A DNA stretch of 50,591 nt from assembly GCA_021796415.1 (NCBI GenBank), contig JAJYJC010000006.1:1-50591 (forward strand). Direction: 5' to 3'. This stretch comes from a bacterium. Lineage in GTDB: Bacteria > Patescibacteriota > CPR2 > UBA1875 > JAJYID01. Positions 9,376-19,022 of this stretch are shown here, piece after piece. The translations under genes and the position numbers were made by a program. Within the stretch, counting starts at the first letter, position 1. Each line of letters opens with the position of its first letter. Under the pieces are notes generated by a model. That model had not been told where the DNA came from. It saw only the letters and a list, made by a program, of their open reading frames with translations, and did not search any database.

Positions 9376-9648
9376 ATGCTAAACGCAGATGAGTTCTGGT
9401 TTTTCATGATCTACTTCATTATTCCGACCGGGGTAATGGAAGCCGGATACAAGCTCATTGAGAACTTCATATACCAACCGCCGACGTGGCTCGATGTCTC
9501 TGTCGCAGCTGTAATCCCCGTGGCGGCTCTTCCTGTGGCGTTCTTTGCCCTGTGGGCATTCACTGGGATAGCGGCGCTCTGCGTAGACATTCCTTACTAT
9601 ACCGAGTGGTTGCGTTCGCGGTTTAGCCGCGCAACACAGAAGGCGTAG
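9376..9648 (+). CDS. small membrane protein, hypothetical
   Basis: SD GAAGGGAG before ATG 9376 (track start at TTG 9367); hydrophobic. Confidence 0.65.
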   Translation: MLNADEFWFFMIYFIIPTGVMEAGYKLIENFIYQPPTWLDVSVAAVIPVAALPVAFFALWAFTGIAALCVDIPYYTEWLRSRFSRATQKA

Positions 9649-9704
9649 AATAATTCCTACAAACCAATCTGAGATCCGTATATCTCAAAGACAAAATACG
9701 GCAT

Positions 9705-9747
9705 TGCCCCGGGGCGGATTTATTTCCGCCGCCGGGGTTTTGGTTTT
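9705..9747 (+). terminator. Rho-independent terminator
   Basis: CCCCGGGGCGGA-TTTATT-TCCGCCGCCGGGG followed by TTTTGGTTTT. Confidence 0.8.
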
Positions 9748-9782
9748 ATAAATGAGCTGAGAATAATTTTGAATGCCTCTGA

Positions 9783-9820
9783 CCCAGCGCTTTACTAATG
9801 TAGCTTAGCAAAGCGCTGGG
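9783..9820. repeat. hairpin with CTAATGTAGCTTAG core
   Basis: CCCAGCGCTTT/AAAGCGCTGGG 11-bp stem around the core motif. Confidence 0.7.
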
Positions 9821-9854
9821 CTTTCAGATTTTCTCGACTTCATACTATCTTTTT

Positions 9855-9932
9855 GTCATTCCCGCGCAGGCGGGAATCTATATAATCTGGATTCCCGCCT
9901 GCGCGGGAATGACAAATTTGGGCGGGAACGAC
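9855..9932. repeat. dispersed hairpin repeat GTCATTCCCGCGCAGGCGGGAATC
   Basis: Two inverted palindromes plus a third partial copy. Confidence 0.85.
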
Positions 9933-9991
9933 AAGGCACTAAACATAATAATCATTAAATGAAAAAGTCGTGATCTCATGTAAGGCGGTTC

Positions 9992-10441
9992 TTAAAATTT
10001 CAGCTTATCGCCGATTTTTATACCCATGGAGTCTGCCGCGCCTGCGTTTATCTCGAGAACGTATTTCGCATCGGATTTAGGGGAATAGGTTTCGCACATC
10101 TCTTTTTTACAAGGTTTGGCATCTTCCTTTATATCAACAATCTTTTTATCCCGGTCTATCCATATCATATCAAGCGGGATAAGCGTGTTTTTCATCCAGA
10201 AAGAATATTTGCCCGGAGAATCAAAAACAAACAGCATTCCCTTATTTAAATCCAATTTTGACCGATTCATCAGACCCGTTTCTCTCTCTTTTTCGGTTTT
10301 GGCAATCTCAACATGAAAGCATACGTTTTTATCACAAACTGTTTTTCCGGTTTGGCGCGAAATTAAAAAAAATAACCCTGAAACAATTATCAGAATTAAA
10401 CCAGCTAACAAGAAAATTTTGTTGTTTTTTGCTGCTTTCAA
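9992..10441 (-). CDS. DUF192 domain-containing protein
   Basis: ERETGLMNRSKLDLNKGMLFVF ... FWMKNTLIPLDMIWID. Confidence 0.9.
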   Translation of the reverse strand: MKAAKNNKIFLLAGLILIIVSGLFFLISRQTGKTVCDKNVCFHVEIAKTEKERETGLMNRSKLDLNKGMLFVFDSPGKYSFWMKNTLIPLDMIWIDRDKKIVDIKEDAKPCKKEMCETYSPKSDAKYVLEINAGAADSMGIKIGDKLKF

Positions 10442-10746
10442 TCTTCTTTCACTTCAGTTGTCTGGCCGGGCAAAAGAAGCTCAAAGTCTGCGCCTTCCTC
10501 CTGCTCTACTGTTATAAAAAAAGGACAATCTAAGCATGTGATTTCCTTTTGCGCATATGTCCCTTGTATCTCGCCGCCGCAAAAAGTTCCTGTCACGGCC
10601 CAGCAAATCCTGCCACTGTGTTTGCCGCTGTTGATGCCTTCGCCAATCCCCTCTTCAGCTGCGGGACAGACGCCTAAATGTTCGACATTTGCCCCTCCGG
10701 GCTCCCGGCCGCATTCTTTATACTCCCAGCAGTTTTCTTTTTCCAT
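10438..10746 (-). CDS. two-CW domain-containing protein
   Basis: CWEYKECGREPGG...LGVCPAA...GRICWAVTGTFCGGEIQGTYAQKEITCLDCPFF. Confidence 0.8.
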   Translation of the reverse strand: MEKENCWEYKECGREPGGANVEHLGVCPAAEEGIGEGINSGKHSGRICWAVTGTFCGGEIQGTYAQKEITCLDCPFFITVEQEEGADFELLLPGQTTEVKED

Positions 10747-10801
10747 AAATTTACCTTTCTAAAGAGATAATACTATGGGTAAATTTAGGAAGCAATGCTT
10801 T

Positions 10802-11944
10802 TTATTGAGTTTGTCCGAGAGTTACTCCGACAGTTATTTCTTTATTGTCCCTCATAATTTTCAAGCTAACTTTGTCTCCCGGCGAATACTTTTGCAGTAT
10901 CCCTGTGACGCTGTGATTTTCGTCAATTTGGTCGCTCCCGATCGATAGAATTATGTCATTTTCTTTTATTCCTGCTTTATCAGCGGCAGACCCAGGAAGC
11001 ACCGCCAAATCACTGCCCCCATAAACCAGAACCCCCTTATCAGTTTTTAAGTTGTTGCGAGCGGCAAACTCTTTGGTTATGGGAATGTATCTAATGCCAA
11101 GCACCGGCCTTGATATGACACCCTTAACCTTTACGTCATTTATCTGATTTTTAATCATATTTATAGGAATGGCAAAACCGATGGATTGGCCCTGCTGGTC
11201 CACGGCTGTATTTATGCCTATGACCTGGCCGTCGATGTTTACAAGCGGGCCGCCTGAGTTTCCGGGATTAATCGCGGCGTCTGTTTGAATGACATTCTGC
11301 AAGCTTTCAGAAGAGCTTCCGCTGGAGTCCCCTGCTTGTATAGCTCGGCCGATGCCGCTCACCACACCCTCGGTTACAGAATTCTGATACTGCCCCAAGG
11401 CATTGCCTATGGCGATGACTGTTTGCCCGACTTGAAGCTTCGAAGAGTCACCGATGGTCACAGTGGGCAGATTTTTGGCATCAATTTTAAGAAAGGCTAT
11501 GTCATTCAAGGGGTCTTGAGCTTGCACCTTACCCTTGTATTCCTTGCCGTCGCTTGTGAATACACTATATTGCACGCTCTTGTCCGGCACCACATGCTTG
11601 TTTGTGACGATTAGTCCGTCAGAAGTGACAATAAATCCCGTACCGGAACTCTTTGTCTGAGACACTGCACCAAAAAAGTCCTCGGTTGATTGAACGCTGG
11701 TTATACTAACAACAGCGGGCGTTACCTTTTTCACCGCATCCACTGTGGCAGATTGCTCGGTGACATTATATGTTTTATTTCCGATAACACCGCCGCTTCC
11801 CTGATTATTAAATAGGGTGCCGCTGGCCAAGTTGTAGCCAAACATACCGCCGATAGAACCCATTACAAAAGAAATTAAAATCATGGCGATGTATTTTTTC
11901 GGCATTATAAACCTCGGATTTTTGCTGTTGCCTTCAGGATCCAT
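10802..11944 (-). CDS. HtrA/DegP-type trypsin-like serine protease with PDZ domain
   Basis: TNKHVV, NDIAFLKID, GNSGGPLVN triad motifs; C-terminal PDZ; N-terminal TM. Confidence 0.95.
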   Translation of the reverse strand: MDPEGNSKNPRFIMPKKYIAMILISFVMGSIGGMFGYNLASGTLFNNQGSGGVIGNKTYNVTEQSATVDAVKKVTPAVVSITSVQSTEDFFGAVSQTKSSGTGFIVTSDGLIVTNKHVVPDKSVQYSVFTSDGKEYKGKVQAQDPLNDIAFLKIDAKNLPTVTIGDSSKLQVGQTVIAIGNALGQYQNSVTEGVVSGIGRAIQAGDSSGSSSESLQNVIQTDAAINPGNSGGPLVNIDGQVIGINTAVDQQGQSIGFAIPINMIKNQINDVKVKGVISRPVLGIRYIPITKEFAARNNLKTDKGVLVYGGSDLAVLPGSAADKAGIKENDIILSIGSDQIDENHSVTGILQKYSPGDKVSLKIMRDNKEITVGVTLGQTQ

Positions 11945-11994
11945 CTATAAATACTCCTTTATTTAGCTGATAATTTGCTGAGTTTTTTGCTTTT

Positions 11995-12816
11995 TTAGGC
12001 AAACCATTTGATCGTAATGAAGAGCGTAACGATTATTACTCCTGAGATTGCAAGATATTCCAAAATGAGTTTTGGATACAGCCTCTTTTCTATCTTATGT
12101 ATCAAAAGCCCATAGAGCATGTAGTATATCACTACCATAAACAGAGAAGCTGTCGTTATTGCAATTCCTGATGCACTGTCGCTTTTGTAGAGATTTGGGT
12201 ATTTTTCCAGGTAAAACCCCGAGAGCAAGCTTATCTCTGACAAAACCAGCGCCAGAACCACAGCATAAACTTTGGCCCATTTCTTTGCAACTTTATTTTT
12301 TACAAAGTTATAGAATGATAGAAGATAGACAAACATAAAGAGCAGAACAGACCCGGCAAGAACGACAAAACCGGTTCCTTTTTCAACGATAACGGCCAGG
12401 TTGGTTATGAGATTTCCGCCCAAAAATATGGTAAGCAGCACCGAAAGATTTAGGGCATTTTTCTCAATCTGATTTAAAGACTCTTTCTCAAACGTTCCGA
12501 CAACAAATCGAAATCCCAGATAATATGCAACGAGAATAACGATTAATATAAGCCGGTTGGACAAAACAGAGATATTTGCGTTTAGCATGGCCGTCATCAT
12601 GACAGCCGCAAAAACATCATATTTTCTTTTGTCCTCCAGGAGCTCTTTAGGAGATATTCCTAATTTCAAGATAAGGTAAAATACAACCGTCAGGATGGAG
12701 AAGACATACAGCACCCAAAAGGAGCTCATATTTGTAACAAGCAAGGAAAGGAGCAAACTTTCAATAAATAAAAATCCAATTAAAATATCAGGCTTGTTTT
12801 TTTCAATTAGCTTCAT
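11995..12816 (-). CDS. polytopic membrane protein, hypothetical
   Basis: Multiple hydrophobic segments. Confidence 0.7.
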   Translation of the reverse strand: MKLIEKNKPDILIGFLFIESLLLSLLVTNMSSFWVLYVFSILTVVFYLILKLGISPKELLEDKRKYDVFAAVMMTAMLNANISVLSNRLILIVILVAYYLGFRFVVGTFEKESLNQIEKNALNLSVLLTIFLGGNLITNLAVIVEKGTGFVVLAGSVLLFMFVYLLSFYNFVKNKVAKKWAKVYAVVLALVLSEISLLSGFYLEKYPNLYKSDSASGIAITTASLFMVVIYYMLYGLLIHKIEKRLYPKLILEYLAISGVIIVTLFITIKWFA

Positions 12817-12817
12817 G

Positions 12818-14182
12818 CTAGTTTTTGTTTAGCTGGTCTTTTCCTACGATGATTGTGAAATCGTATCCGCTGCCATCGGCCGGCTGTTGCGATGACTTTA
12901 CGCAGAGTTTGTCTTCGAGGTATTTTACCGTATTGGGTTTTGCGCCTGAAGTGTGGTCGTATATAACAGTGGTGGAAGCTAGGCTGTCCGCGTTGCCTAT
13001 ATTGCCAATGGTAAATCCAAGGCCACTCATATTATCGGCGACTTTCTTGGCTTCACCCGTTGCGCCGGAGGCATTTAGAACTTCTATCTTCGCTGCTTCT
13101 GTTTTTAATGGCCCGATGGTAAAGATATTTTTGGCAATATTCTGGATGTCCGAATAGTCATAAAATCCAGCTTTCGGCAGAAGAACATAAGCTCCGCCTA
13201 TATTGCTTGACCTAAGCACATTGTCAGGGCTGTCATCCAAAACAAGATTAATCATCTTGCCCTGATCGACCTTCTTTACCAAATCAAAAGCGCGGATAGC
13301 CTCGCTTATCTGCATATCGGTACGTATATGGTCACCCAATGCATTTAGGATATCGTTCATTTTTGCCGGATTTAGGAGAGTGCTCGCGCTCATTACTTTA
13401 TCACGGGTTGCGACTAAAATCTGCTGCTGCCTCCTTGCCCTATCGAAGTCAGATGTGGTTTCACGGCTTCTGGCATACTTTAGAGCTTCATCACCATTCA
13501 TGTGATGCATGCCTTTTGATATTGAATATGTCCCATCCGGATAATACGGATCATAAAGGTCCTTTTGCACATTTACGTCCACGCCTCCTACCGTATCGAT
13601 TATTTTTTTAAATCCGGAGAAGTCAGCCAAGACGTAATATTGTATAGGGATTCCCAATACCTTGCTAACGGTAGCCTCCGCAAGCGCCGCACCGCCGCCC
13701 TGATATTGATACTGTTCTCCAAGAGCGTTAGCAGAGTTTATCTTCCCTTCACCGTAATCACCGATTTTTACGTAAAGATCACGAGGCACTGACAGCATCG
13801 CCACTTCATTGGTGCGGGTGTTTATGCTTAGAACCATCATAGTATCGGTGAGCAGCGGTCCGTCATGGCCGGCCCCTCCATCTCCCATGAGAAGGATATT
13901 TACCCTGCCGTCAGCTTCGCCCTTCAGCTGGCCCTGCGAGAAGAATCCAAGAAGGCCGGGAACTCCCCCGCCTTGGAACACTTTCTGCGCCAATGTGTAT
14001 GCCTTATAGCCCAGAACACCGCCTGTTATCAAGAACAAAACAAGTAGGCTTAAAATTATTCGCCTTTTCCAGTGCTTTTTCTTCTTTTTCTTAAACTTCA
14101 CGGCCGTTTTGGCCGGTTCGCTTGGTTTCTTATCTCCGTTTTCCATGTCGCTTAAAATATCTTCAATAGATTTTTTGCTCAT
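12818..14182 (-). CDS. LCP (LytR-CpsA-Psr) family protein with LytR_C-like C-terminus
   Basis: VNILLMGDGG, MMVLSINTRTNEVAMLSVPRDLYV, YARSRETTSDFDRARRQQ. Confidence 0.93.
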   Translation of the reverse strand: MSKKSIEDILSDMENGDKKPSEPAKTAVKFKKKKKKHWKRRIILSLLVLFLITGGVLGYKAYTLAQKVFQGGGVPGLLGFFSQGQLKGEADGRVNILLMGDGGAGHDGPLLTDTMMVLSINTRTNEVAMLSVPRDLYVKIGDYGEGKINSANALGEQYQYQGGGAALAEATVSKVLGIPIQYYVLADFSGFKKIIDTVGGVDVNVQKDLYDPYYPDGTYSISKGMHHMNGDEALKYARSRETTSDFDRARRQQQILVATRDKVMSASTLLNPAKMNDILNALGDHIRTDMQISEAIRAFDLVKKVDQGKMINLVLDDSPDNVLRSSNIGGAYVLLPKAGFYDYSDIQNIAKNIFTIGPLKTEAAKIEVLNASGATGEAKKVADNMSGLGFTIGNIGNADSLASTTVIYDHTSGAKPNTVKYLEDKLCVKSSQQPADGSGYDFTIIVGKDQLNKN

Positions 14183-14293
14183 TGCCTTGCTTTTATTTTT
14201 GATAATGCTTACACGAGAAAAATTATACAAAAAAATATATTGCCCGCCAAGTGTTTTATTGCTAAACTGTTTGAGAGTTTAACGAATATTTTT

Positions 14294-14953
14294 ATGGAAA
14301 AGGCAAATCCCAAAGAAGGCGCATTGTTTGCAAAAGAGTTTGTGAAAACAGTTCTTGTCATTGTTGGTACATTGATTATAATCAAGCTTTTTATATTGGA
14401 GCCATTTCTGGTCCAAGGGTCGTCAATGGAACCCAATTTTCAGAACAACAACTACATACTGGTTGAGAGCTTGTCCTACGCTTTTGGCGGCCCAAAACGC
14501 GGCGATGTGGTCGTTTTCGAACATCCGGAGAACACATGCGATACTTATGTACAAAAACACCCAATTAAAAATTTTCTCGACAGGCTTTACTTTATCGGAA
14601 GCGTCCCTCCGGCAAATCCTTGTGTTGACTTCATCAAAAGAGTCGTCGGCCTGCCCGGTGAAACGGTCATAATCAAAAATGGAACCGTAACCATCAAGAA
14701 TAATGAGCACCCGGATGGATTTGTACTGAATGAGTCATACATTCCTGATTCGGCAAATTTCAAACTCCAGGGCGATATGACCAGGACTCTCGGCAAAGAT
14801 GAATACTTTACTCTTGGCGACAACAGGCAGCCAAATGCCAGCCTTGATTCGCGCGAATGGGGAGCGCTTCCCAAAAGCCACATAGTCGGCAAAGCTTGGC
14901 TAAGGCTTGTGCCTACCAATGAAGCCGGCCTCATCCCCGAACCAAAGTACTAA
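14294..14953 (+). CDS. lepB: signal peptidase I
   Basis: GSSMEPNF, RGDVVVFEHP, FIKRVVGLPGETV, GDNRQPNASLDSREWG. Confidence 0.95.
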   Translation: MEKANPKEGALFAKEFVKTVLVIVGTLIIIKLFILEPFLVQGSSMEPNFQNNNYILVESLSYAFGGPKRGDVVVFEHPENTCDTYVQKHPIKNFLDRLYFIGSVPPANPCVDFIKRVVGLPGETVIIKNGTVTIKNNEHPDGFVLNESYIPDSANFKLQGDMTRTLGKDEYFTLGDNRQPNASLDSREWGALPKSHIVGKAWLRLVPTNEAGLIPEPKY

Positions 14954-14955
14954 AA

Positions 14956-15471
14956 TTATAAGATTTTTCTGGCGATTTCTTCCGATAAAACTTGGTAGCC
15001 GTCATCATTTAAGTGGATGCCATCATCTTCGTGGTAATCCTTTATGTTTGCAAATATCTTAGGGCAATCGACAATCTTGGTGTCGTAGTGTTCCGACAGT
15101 TTTTTAATTAGCCTGCCGTATTCATCCATTTTTCCATTAAAATCTGATTCTTCCTTGAAGCTTGCTCCGGCTTCCGGATAGATAACCATAATAATTTTCG
15201 AGTCCTTAAGTATCTCTAAAATCTTCTTTAGGTTTTGCTTGGTTTCGTCCATCGGAATCTCATTAAAGTCATTTCCCGGCAAAGAAAACACAATGCAATC
15301 AGCATTCAGCTTGGCTATAAAACTTGCCATCTTCAAAGCATCACGAGAGTTTAGTCCGCCAACCGCACAGTTATAGACATCAACATTGCCGGCAGCCTCC
15401 TCAAGCTTTCGAATGCGATCACGGTTAAATCTCCCGAGACAGCTATCACCGAAAAGAACTACAGATTTCAT
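14956..15471 (-). CDS. SGNH/GDSL hydrolase family protein
   Basis: FGDSCLGRF, VFSLPGNDFN, DDGIHLNDDGYQVL. Confidence 0.85.
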   Translation of the reverse strand: MKSVVLFGDSCLGRFNRDRIRKLEEAAGNVDVYNCAVGGLNSRDALKMASFIAKLNADCIVFSLPGNDFNEIPMDETKQNLKKILEILKDSKIIMVIYPEAGASFKEESDFNGKMDEYGRLIKKLSEHYDTKIVDCPKIFANIKDYHEDDGIHLNDDGYQVLSEEIARKIL

Positions 15472-16133
15472 TTCTTATTATCATCTCTGATATTATAATA
15501 TTTCACGGCAACCCCATCGAATCTTTCTTCTAAACCTTCATATATTAGATCTTTGAGCGGCTCATAATCTCCCGCGGCATCGATCTGAGAAAGTGCTTTT
15601 CGATATCTATTTTTGTTCTCTTTCTCAACCTTAACTGATATCCCCATCAATCCGAATCTTTCTAAAACGAGATTTGCTGTTAGCCTGGCCGTTCGGCCAT
15701 TTCCTTCACGAAATGGATGTATATAAGTAATCTTGTGATGAACCCAAGCAGCTACAGTAACAACCGACTCAATAGTTTTTAGCATTTTCTCTACACTTTG
15801 ATCTCCGTCATGTAGAATCCCATCTGCGATACCAAGTTTACCCAGCTTCTTTTGAAGCTCGGAATCCACATCGCTCATAAGGTTGGGTACTTTCGAAAAA
15901 TGCGGAGGCAAATGCTTAGAGTCTGATATTCTCAAGTCTTCTTTACGATACTCGCCGGCAATTTCATGCCAAGCATCATTAAAAATTTCCTTATGAATTT
16001 TCTTTATAGTTTCTACGTTTATCTCCTTGCGAGAATGTGCGTATTTTCTAACAAAACGAGAAGCGCGAATAATTCCTATGGCCTCTCGTTTTTGAAGTTC
16101 TTTTTTATCGCTCGGTCTAGCCTGGCGAGACAT
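15468..16133 (-). CDS. Fic family protein
   Basis: HPFREGNGRTAR Fic motif. Confidence 0.93.
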   Translation of the reverse strand: MSRQARPSDKKELQKREAIGIIRASRFVRKYAHSRKEINVETIKKIHKEIFNDAWHEIAGEYRKEDLRISDSKHLPPHFSKVPNLMSDVDSELQKKLGKLGIADGILHDGDQSVEKMLKTIESVVTVAAWVHHKITYIHPFREGNGRTARLTANLVLERFGLMGISVKVEKENKNRYRKALSQIDAAGDYEPLKDLIYEGLEERFDGVAVKYYNIRDDNKK

Positions 16134-16134
16134 C

Positions 16135-16329
16135 TCAGTCTACCCTTTTTGCCAAATTTTCAAATTCTTTACGATCTATCCTGCTCCCTTCTAGGGTATT
16201 TGAATAGTAAGCATGCTCAACATCCCATCTCTTTTCGAGAGCTGCTTTTTGTTTTGGCGTAAATTCCGAGATTCTTGCTTGCGTTACCTCGGCTTTTTTC
16301 GCAAATTGTTTAAGTCTTGCTTTTGTCAT
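16135..16329 (-). CDS. Fic-associated micro-ORF with inhibitory-helix motif (candidate antitoxin or split N-terminus)
   Basis: YYSNTLEGSRID matches (S/T)xxxE(G/N); 1 nt upstream of fic. Confidence 0.6.
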   Translation of the reverse strand: MTKARLKQFAKKAEVTQARISEFTPKQKAALEKRWDVEHAYYSNTLEGSRIDRKEFENLAKRVD

Positions 16330-16486
16330 GGTAGGTTATTTTATCACATGTGTCTTAAATTGGCAAAGGTATTTTTTACAATATTGCAATCTTAGACAAA
16401 CGTGATTTTTTTGTCAAATATTGATTTTAAATCCTTGGATTCTGGACAAGCCAGAATGACGTTAACAAAGGGCTTGCATAAATGAT

Positions 16487-16840
16487 TTATTTTCTTTCAC
16501 CCACTCTGGCATAAGATTCGAAATAAATTTTGTTGTCTTTAAAGGCCTCGACGATTTTATATTTTCCTTTTGTCCAATTTTCTCCGTTACTTAAAAAATG
16601 AGTTGCCTCTTCTATAATAATGCTTGCAATCGGGCGGGAAAGTACAGCATTTCCCTTAGTTTCGAGTAATGGCAATTCCCCGTGAAGCCAATAGTTTCTT
16701 TGTCCGCTTTTTAGGAAATCATACACTTTTCCGGCCTCAATCTTTTCCGGCAAACATTCTTCTTTTTTTCTGTTCCCTTTTTCAAACTCTGAAAAACTTC
16801 GCAGAGCAAGATCGGGGTTAAACTCTATCTCAATACCCAT
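16487..16840 (-). CDS. hypothetical protein
   Basis: ORF directly downstream of parB. Confidence 0.6.
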   Translation of the reverse strand: MGIEIEFNPDLALRSFSEFEKGNRKKEECLPEKIEAGKVYDFLKSGQRNYWLHGELPLLETKGNAVLSRPIASIIIEEATHFLSNGENWTKGKYKIVEAFKDNKIYFESYARVGERK

Positions 16841-16842
16841 AC

Positions 16843-17709
16843 CTATTCCTTCAACTGATTGATAATTTTGTCCATTTCTTCTTGAGAATTGTAATCTATG
16901 ACGATGGAGCCGCCTTTTCGTTTCGGGCGAATTGTCACCTTTGAGCCGACCGCTTCGCGCAATTCCTTTTCAATCGAGGCGATGTTTGGATCGGTTTCCT
17001 TTTTGCCGGATTTAATTTTTTGACCCGAAAGAATCTCGTTGACCTTTTTCTCGGTCTCGCGAACCGATAGTTTGCGGGCAATGATAAGGCCAAGCAAGAG
17101 ATGTATTTGCTCTGTGTTGTCGAGCCCCAAAAGCGTCCTGGCGTGGCCCTCGGATATCTGATCGTTGTTTAGCGCCCTCTTTGCCTCGACGGGCAACCCA
17201 AGAAGGCGAATCTTGTTTGCTATCTGGCTTCTCGACTTCCCCACTTTTTTCGCCACGTCATCCTGAGTCAGTGAGAAATCCTGCATAAGCTTTTGATAAC
17301 CGAGCGCTTCCTCTATGACGTTTAAGTTGTCCCTTTGGATATTTTCAATCAAGGCGATCTCAAGCTTTTTCAATTCCTCGGCGTCGCGAACTATAACGGG
17401 CACTTGTTCCAGTCCGATAACCTTTGAGGCGCGCAGTCGTCTCTCACCGGCAACCAGCTCGTAACCATCGCTTGCCTTTGTGACGATAAGCGGCTGGATG
17501 ATGCCATGCTCCTCTATCGACCTTGCCAGATCCGCCAGGGATTCGTCATTAAATGTCTGTCTCGGCTGCATCGGATTTGGATGAACGGAATTTGTGGGAA
17601 CCTTTACAAGCCGCTCGCCGGCCTGAGTCTCGTTTGACTGATCATCGCTTGTCGGGATCAAGGCGTCAAGCCCGCGCCCCAAGCCTCTGGAATTTTGTTT
17701 TACTGACAT
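16843..17709 (-). CDS. parB: chromosome partitioning protein ParB
   Basis: NPMQPRQTF, GERRLRASK, ALIENIQRDNLN. Confidence 0.95.
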   Translation of the reverse strand: MSVKQNSRGLGRGLDALIPTSDDQSNETQAGERLVKVPTNSVHPNPMQPRQTFNDESLADLARSIEEHGIIQPLIVTKASDGYELVAGERRLRASKVIGLEQVPVIVRDAEELKKLEIALIENIQRDNLNVIEEALGYQKLMQDFSLTQDDVAKKVGKSRSQIANKIRLLGLPVEAKRALNNDQISEGHARTLLGLDNTEQIHLLLGLIIARKLSVRETEKKVNEILSGQKIKSGKKETDPNIASIEKELREAVGSKVTIRPKRKGGSIVIDYNSQEEMDKIINQLKE

Positions 17710-18464
17710 TTTATGTGCACCTCCTTTGCTAAATTTTTATAAGCGTTTGCGCCCTTTCCAAGCTTATCGTAGCCAAATATGCTCTTGCCAAAACTCGGAG
17801 CCTCAGCCAACCGGACATTTCTGGGAACGATAGTTTCGAAAACCTTTCCCGGGAAATGCCTTTTTATCTCTTGCTCGACCTGGCGGGACAAGATAGTCCT
17901 CTTATCATACATCGTTATCAAAACTCCCAAAAGGTCGATTTTTGGGTTTAGGCTGGTTTTTATCCTTTGCACCGTGTGGAGCAGCTGGCCTAAGCCCTCC
18001 AAAGCGAAGTACTCGGCCTGTACCGGAATTAATATTTTGTCGGAGGCAGTCAGCCCATTTACCGTAAGCAAGCCCAAAGAAGGCGGGGAATCCAGAAAAA
18101 TGTAGTCGTAATCCTGTGAAATGGAGTTTAGGGCGTTTTTCAGCTTGTGCTCTCGGGCCAGGTGCGAGACAAGCTCTACTTCCGCGGCCGCCAAGACAAC
18201 CGCCGAAGGAATAATGTCGAGGTTTGCATATCTGGTCTTGTATATCGCTTCGCGCGGATTTATCTCGTTAATTAAAATATCATAAAGCGAGCGATTTATG
18301 TCACTTCTCTTGACTCCGAGGCCGCTGGTTGAGTTTCCCTGCGGATCCAAATCAACCAAAAGGATTTTCTTGCCCTCGTTTGCGAGATAGGCAGACAAGT
18401 TCATAGTCGTGGTGGTTTTGCCCACGCCGCCCTTTTGATTGGTGATTGTTATTATCTTGCCCAT
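17700..18464 (-). CDS. parA: chromosome partitioning ATPase ParA/Soj
   Basis: TNQKGGVGKTTTTMNL, LLVDLDPQGNSTSGLG. Confidence 0.95.
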   Translation of the reverse strand: MGKIITITNQKGGVGKTTTTMNLSAYLANEGKKILLVDLDPQGNSTSGLGVKRSDINRSLYDILINEINPREAIYKTRYANLDIIPSAVVLAAAEVELVSHLAREHKLKNALNSISQDYDYIFLDSPPSLGLLTVNGLTASDKILIPVQAEYFALEGLGQLLHTVQRIKTSLNPKIDLLGVLITMYDKRTILSRQVEQEIKRHFPGKVFETIVPRNVRLAEAPSFGKSIFGYDKLGKGANAYKNLAKEVHIKCQ

Positions 18465-18512
18465 GGTACTTTCATCATAGCAGAAAATGCCTCTGTCGGG
18501 AATAAAAATAAT

Positions 18513-18604
18513 GTCATTCCGGACTATTCCTTAAAAAATATAATCAGTTGATCCGGAATCCAGAAAATTATAGAAATGGATTCTGAATCAAGTTCAGAAT
18601 GACA
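18513..18604. repeat. dispersed hairpin repeat with internal A/T insert
   Basis: GTCATTCCGGACTATTCC...CAGTTGATCCGGAATCC, similar to the copy at 39413-39465. Confidence 0.75.
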
Positions 18605-18612
18605 ATGATTGT

Positions 18613-18643
18613 TCTAAAAAAACTTCCGGGTTCGGAAGTTTTT
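18613..18643 (-). terminator. Rho-independent terminator of rplU
   Basis: AAAAAACTTCCG-AACC-CGGAAGTTTTTTT on the minus strand. Confidence 0.9.
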
Positions 18644-18972
18644 TAGCTTATTTTTTCTATTTGGACTTTTGTCAGTTTTTGCCTGTGTCCTGTCTTCTTT
18701 CGATAATTTTTTTTCGGTTTGTATTTAAAGACCACAACCTTATCGGCTTTTTCCTGGGCTACAACCTTTGCTGTTACTTTTGCTTTTTCGATTTGCGGTG
18801 TACCGATCTCAACCCTGTCGCCTTCCGCAACCAGCATTACTTCGTCAAATGCTATGCTCTTGCCTTCTTCGGCTTCGATTTTCTCAACACTCAAAACATC
18901 ACCTTCGGAAACCTTGTATTGCTTTCCGCCGGTCTTAATAACTGCAAATTTTGATTTTTTTTCTTCAGCCAT
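18643..18972 (-). CDS. rplU: 50S ribosomal protein bL21
   Basis: FAVIKTGGKQYKVSEGD ... FKYKPKKNYRKKTGHRQ; start could be 18984. Confidence 0.95.
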   Translation of the reverse strand: MAEEKKSKFAVIKTGGKQYKVSEGDVLSVEKIEAEEGKSIAFDEVMLVAEGDRVEIGTPQIEKAKVTAKVVAQEKADKVVVFKYKPKKNYRKKTGHRQKLTKVQIEKIS

Positions 18973-19022
18973 AATATTTACCAACTAGTAAAGTTTAGCA
19001 GAATACCCTGCTTTGGTCAAGG

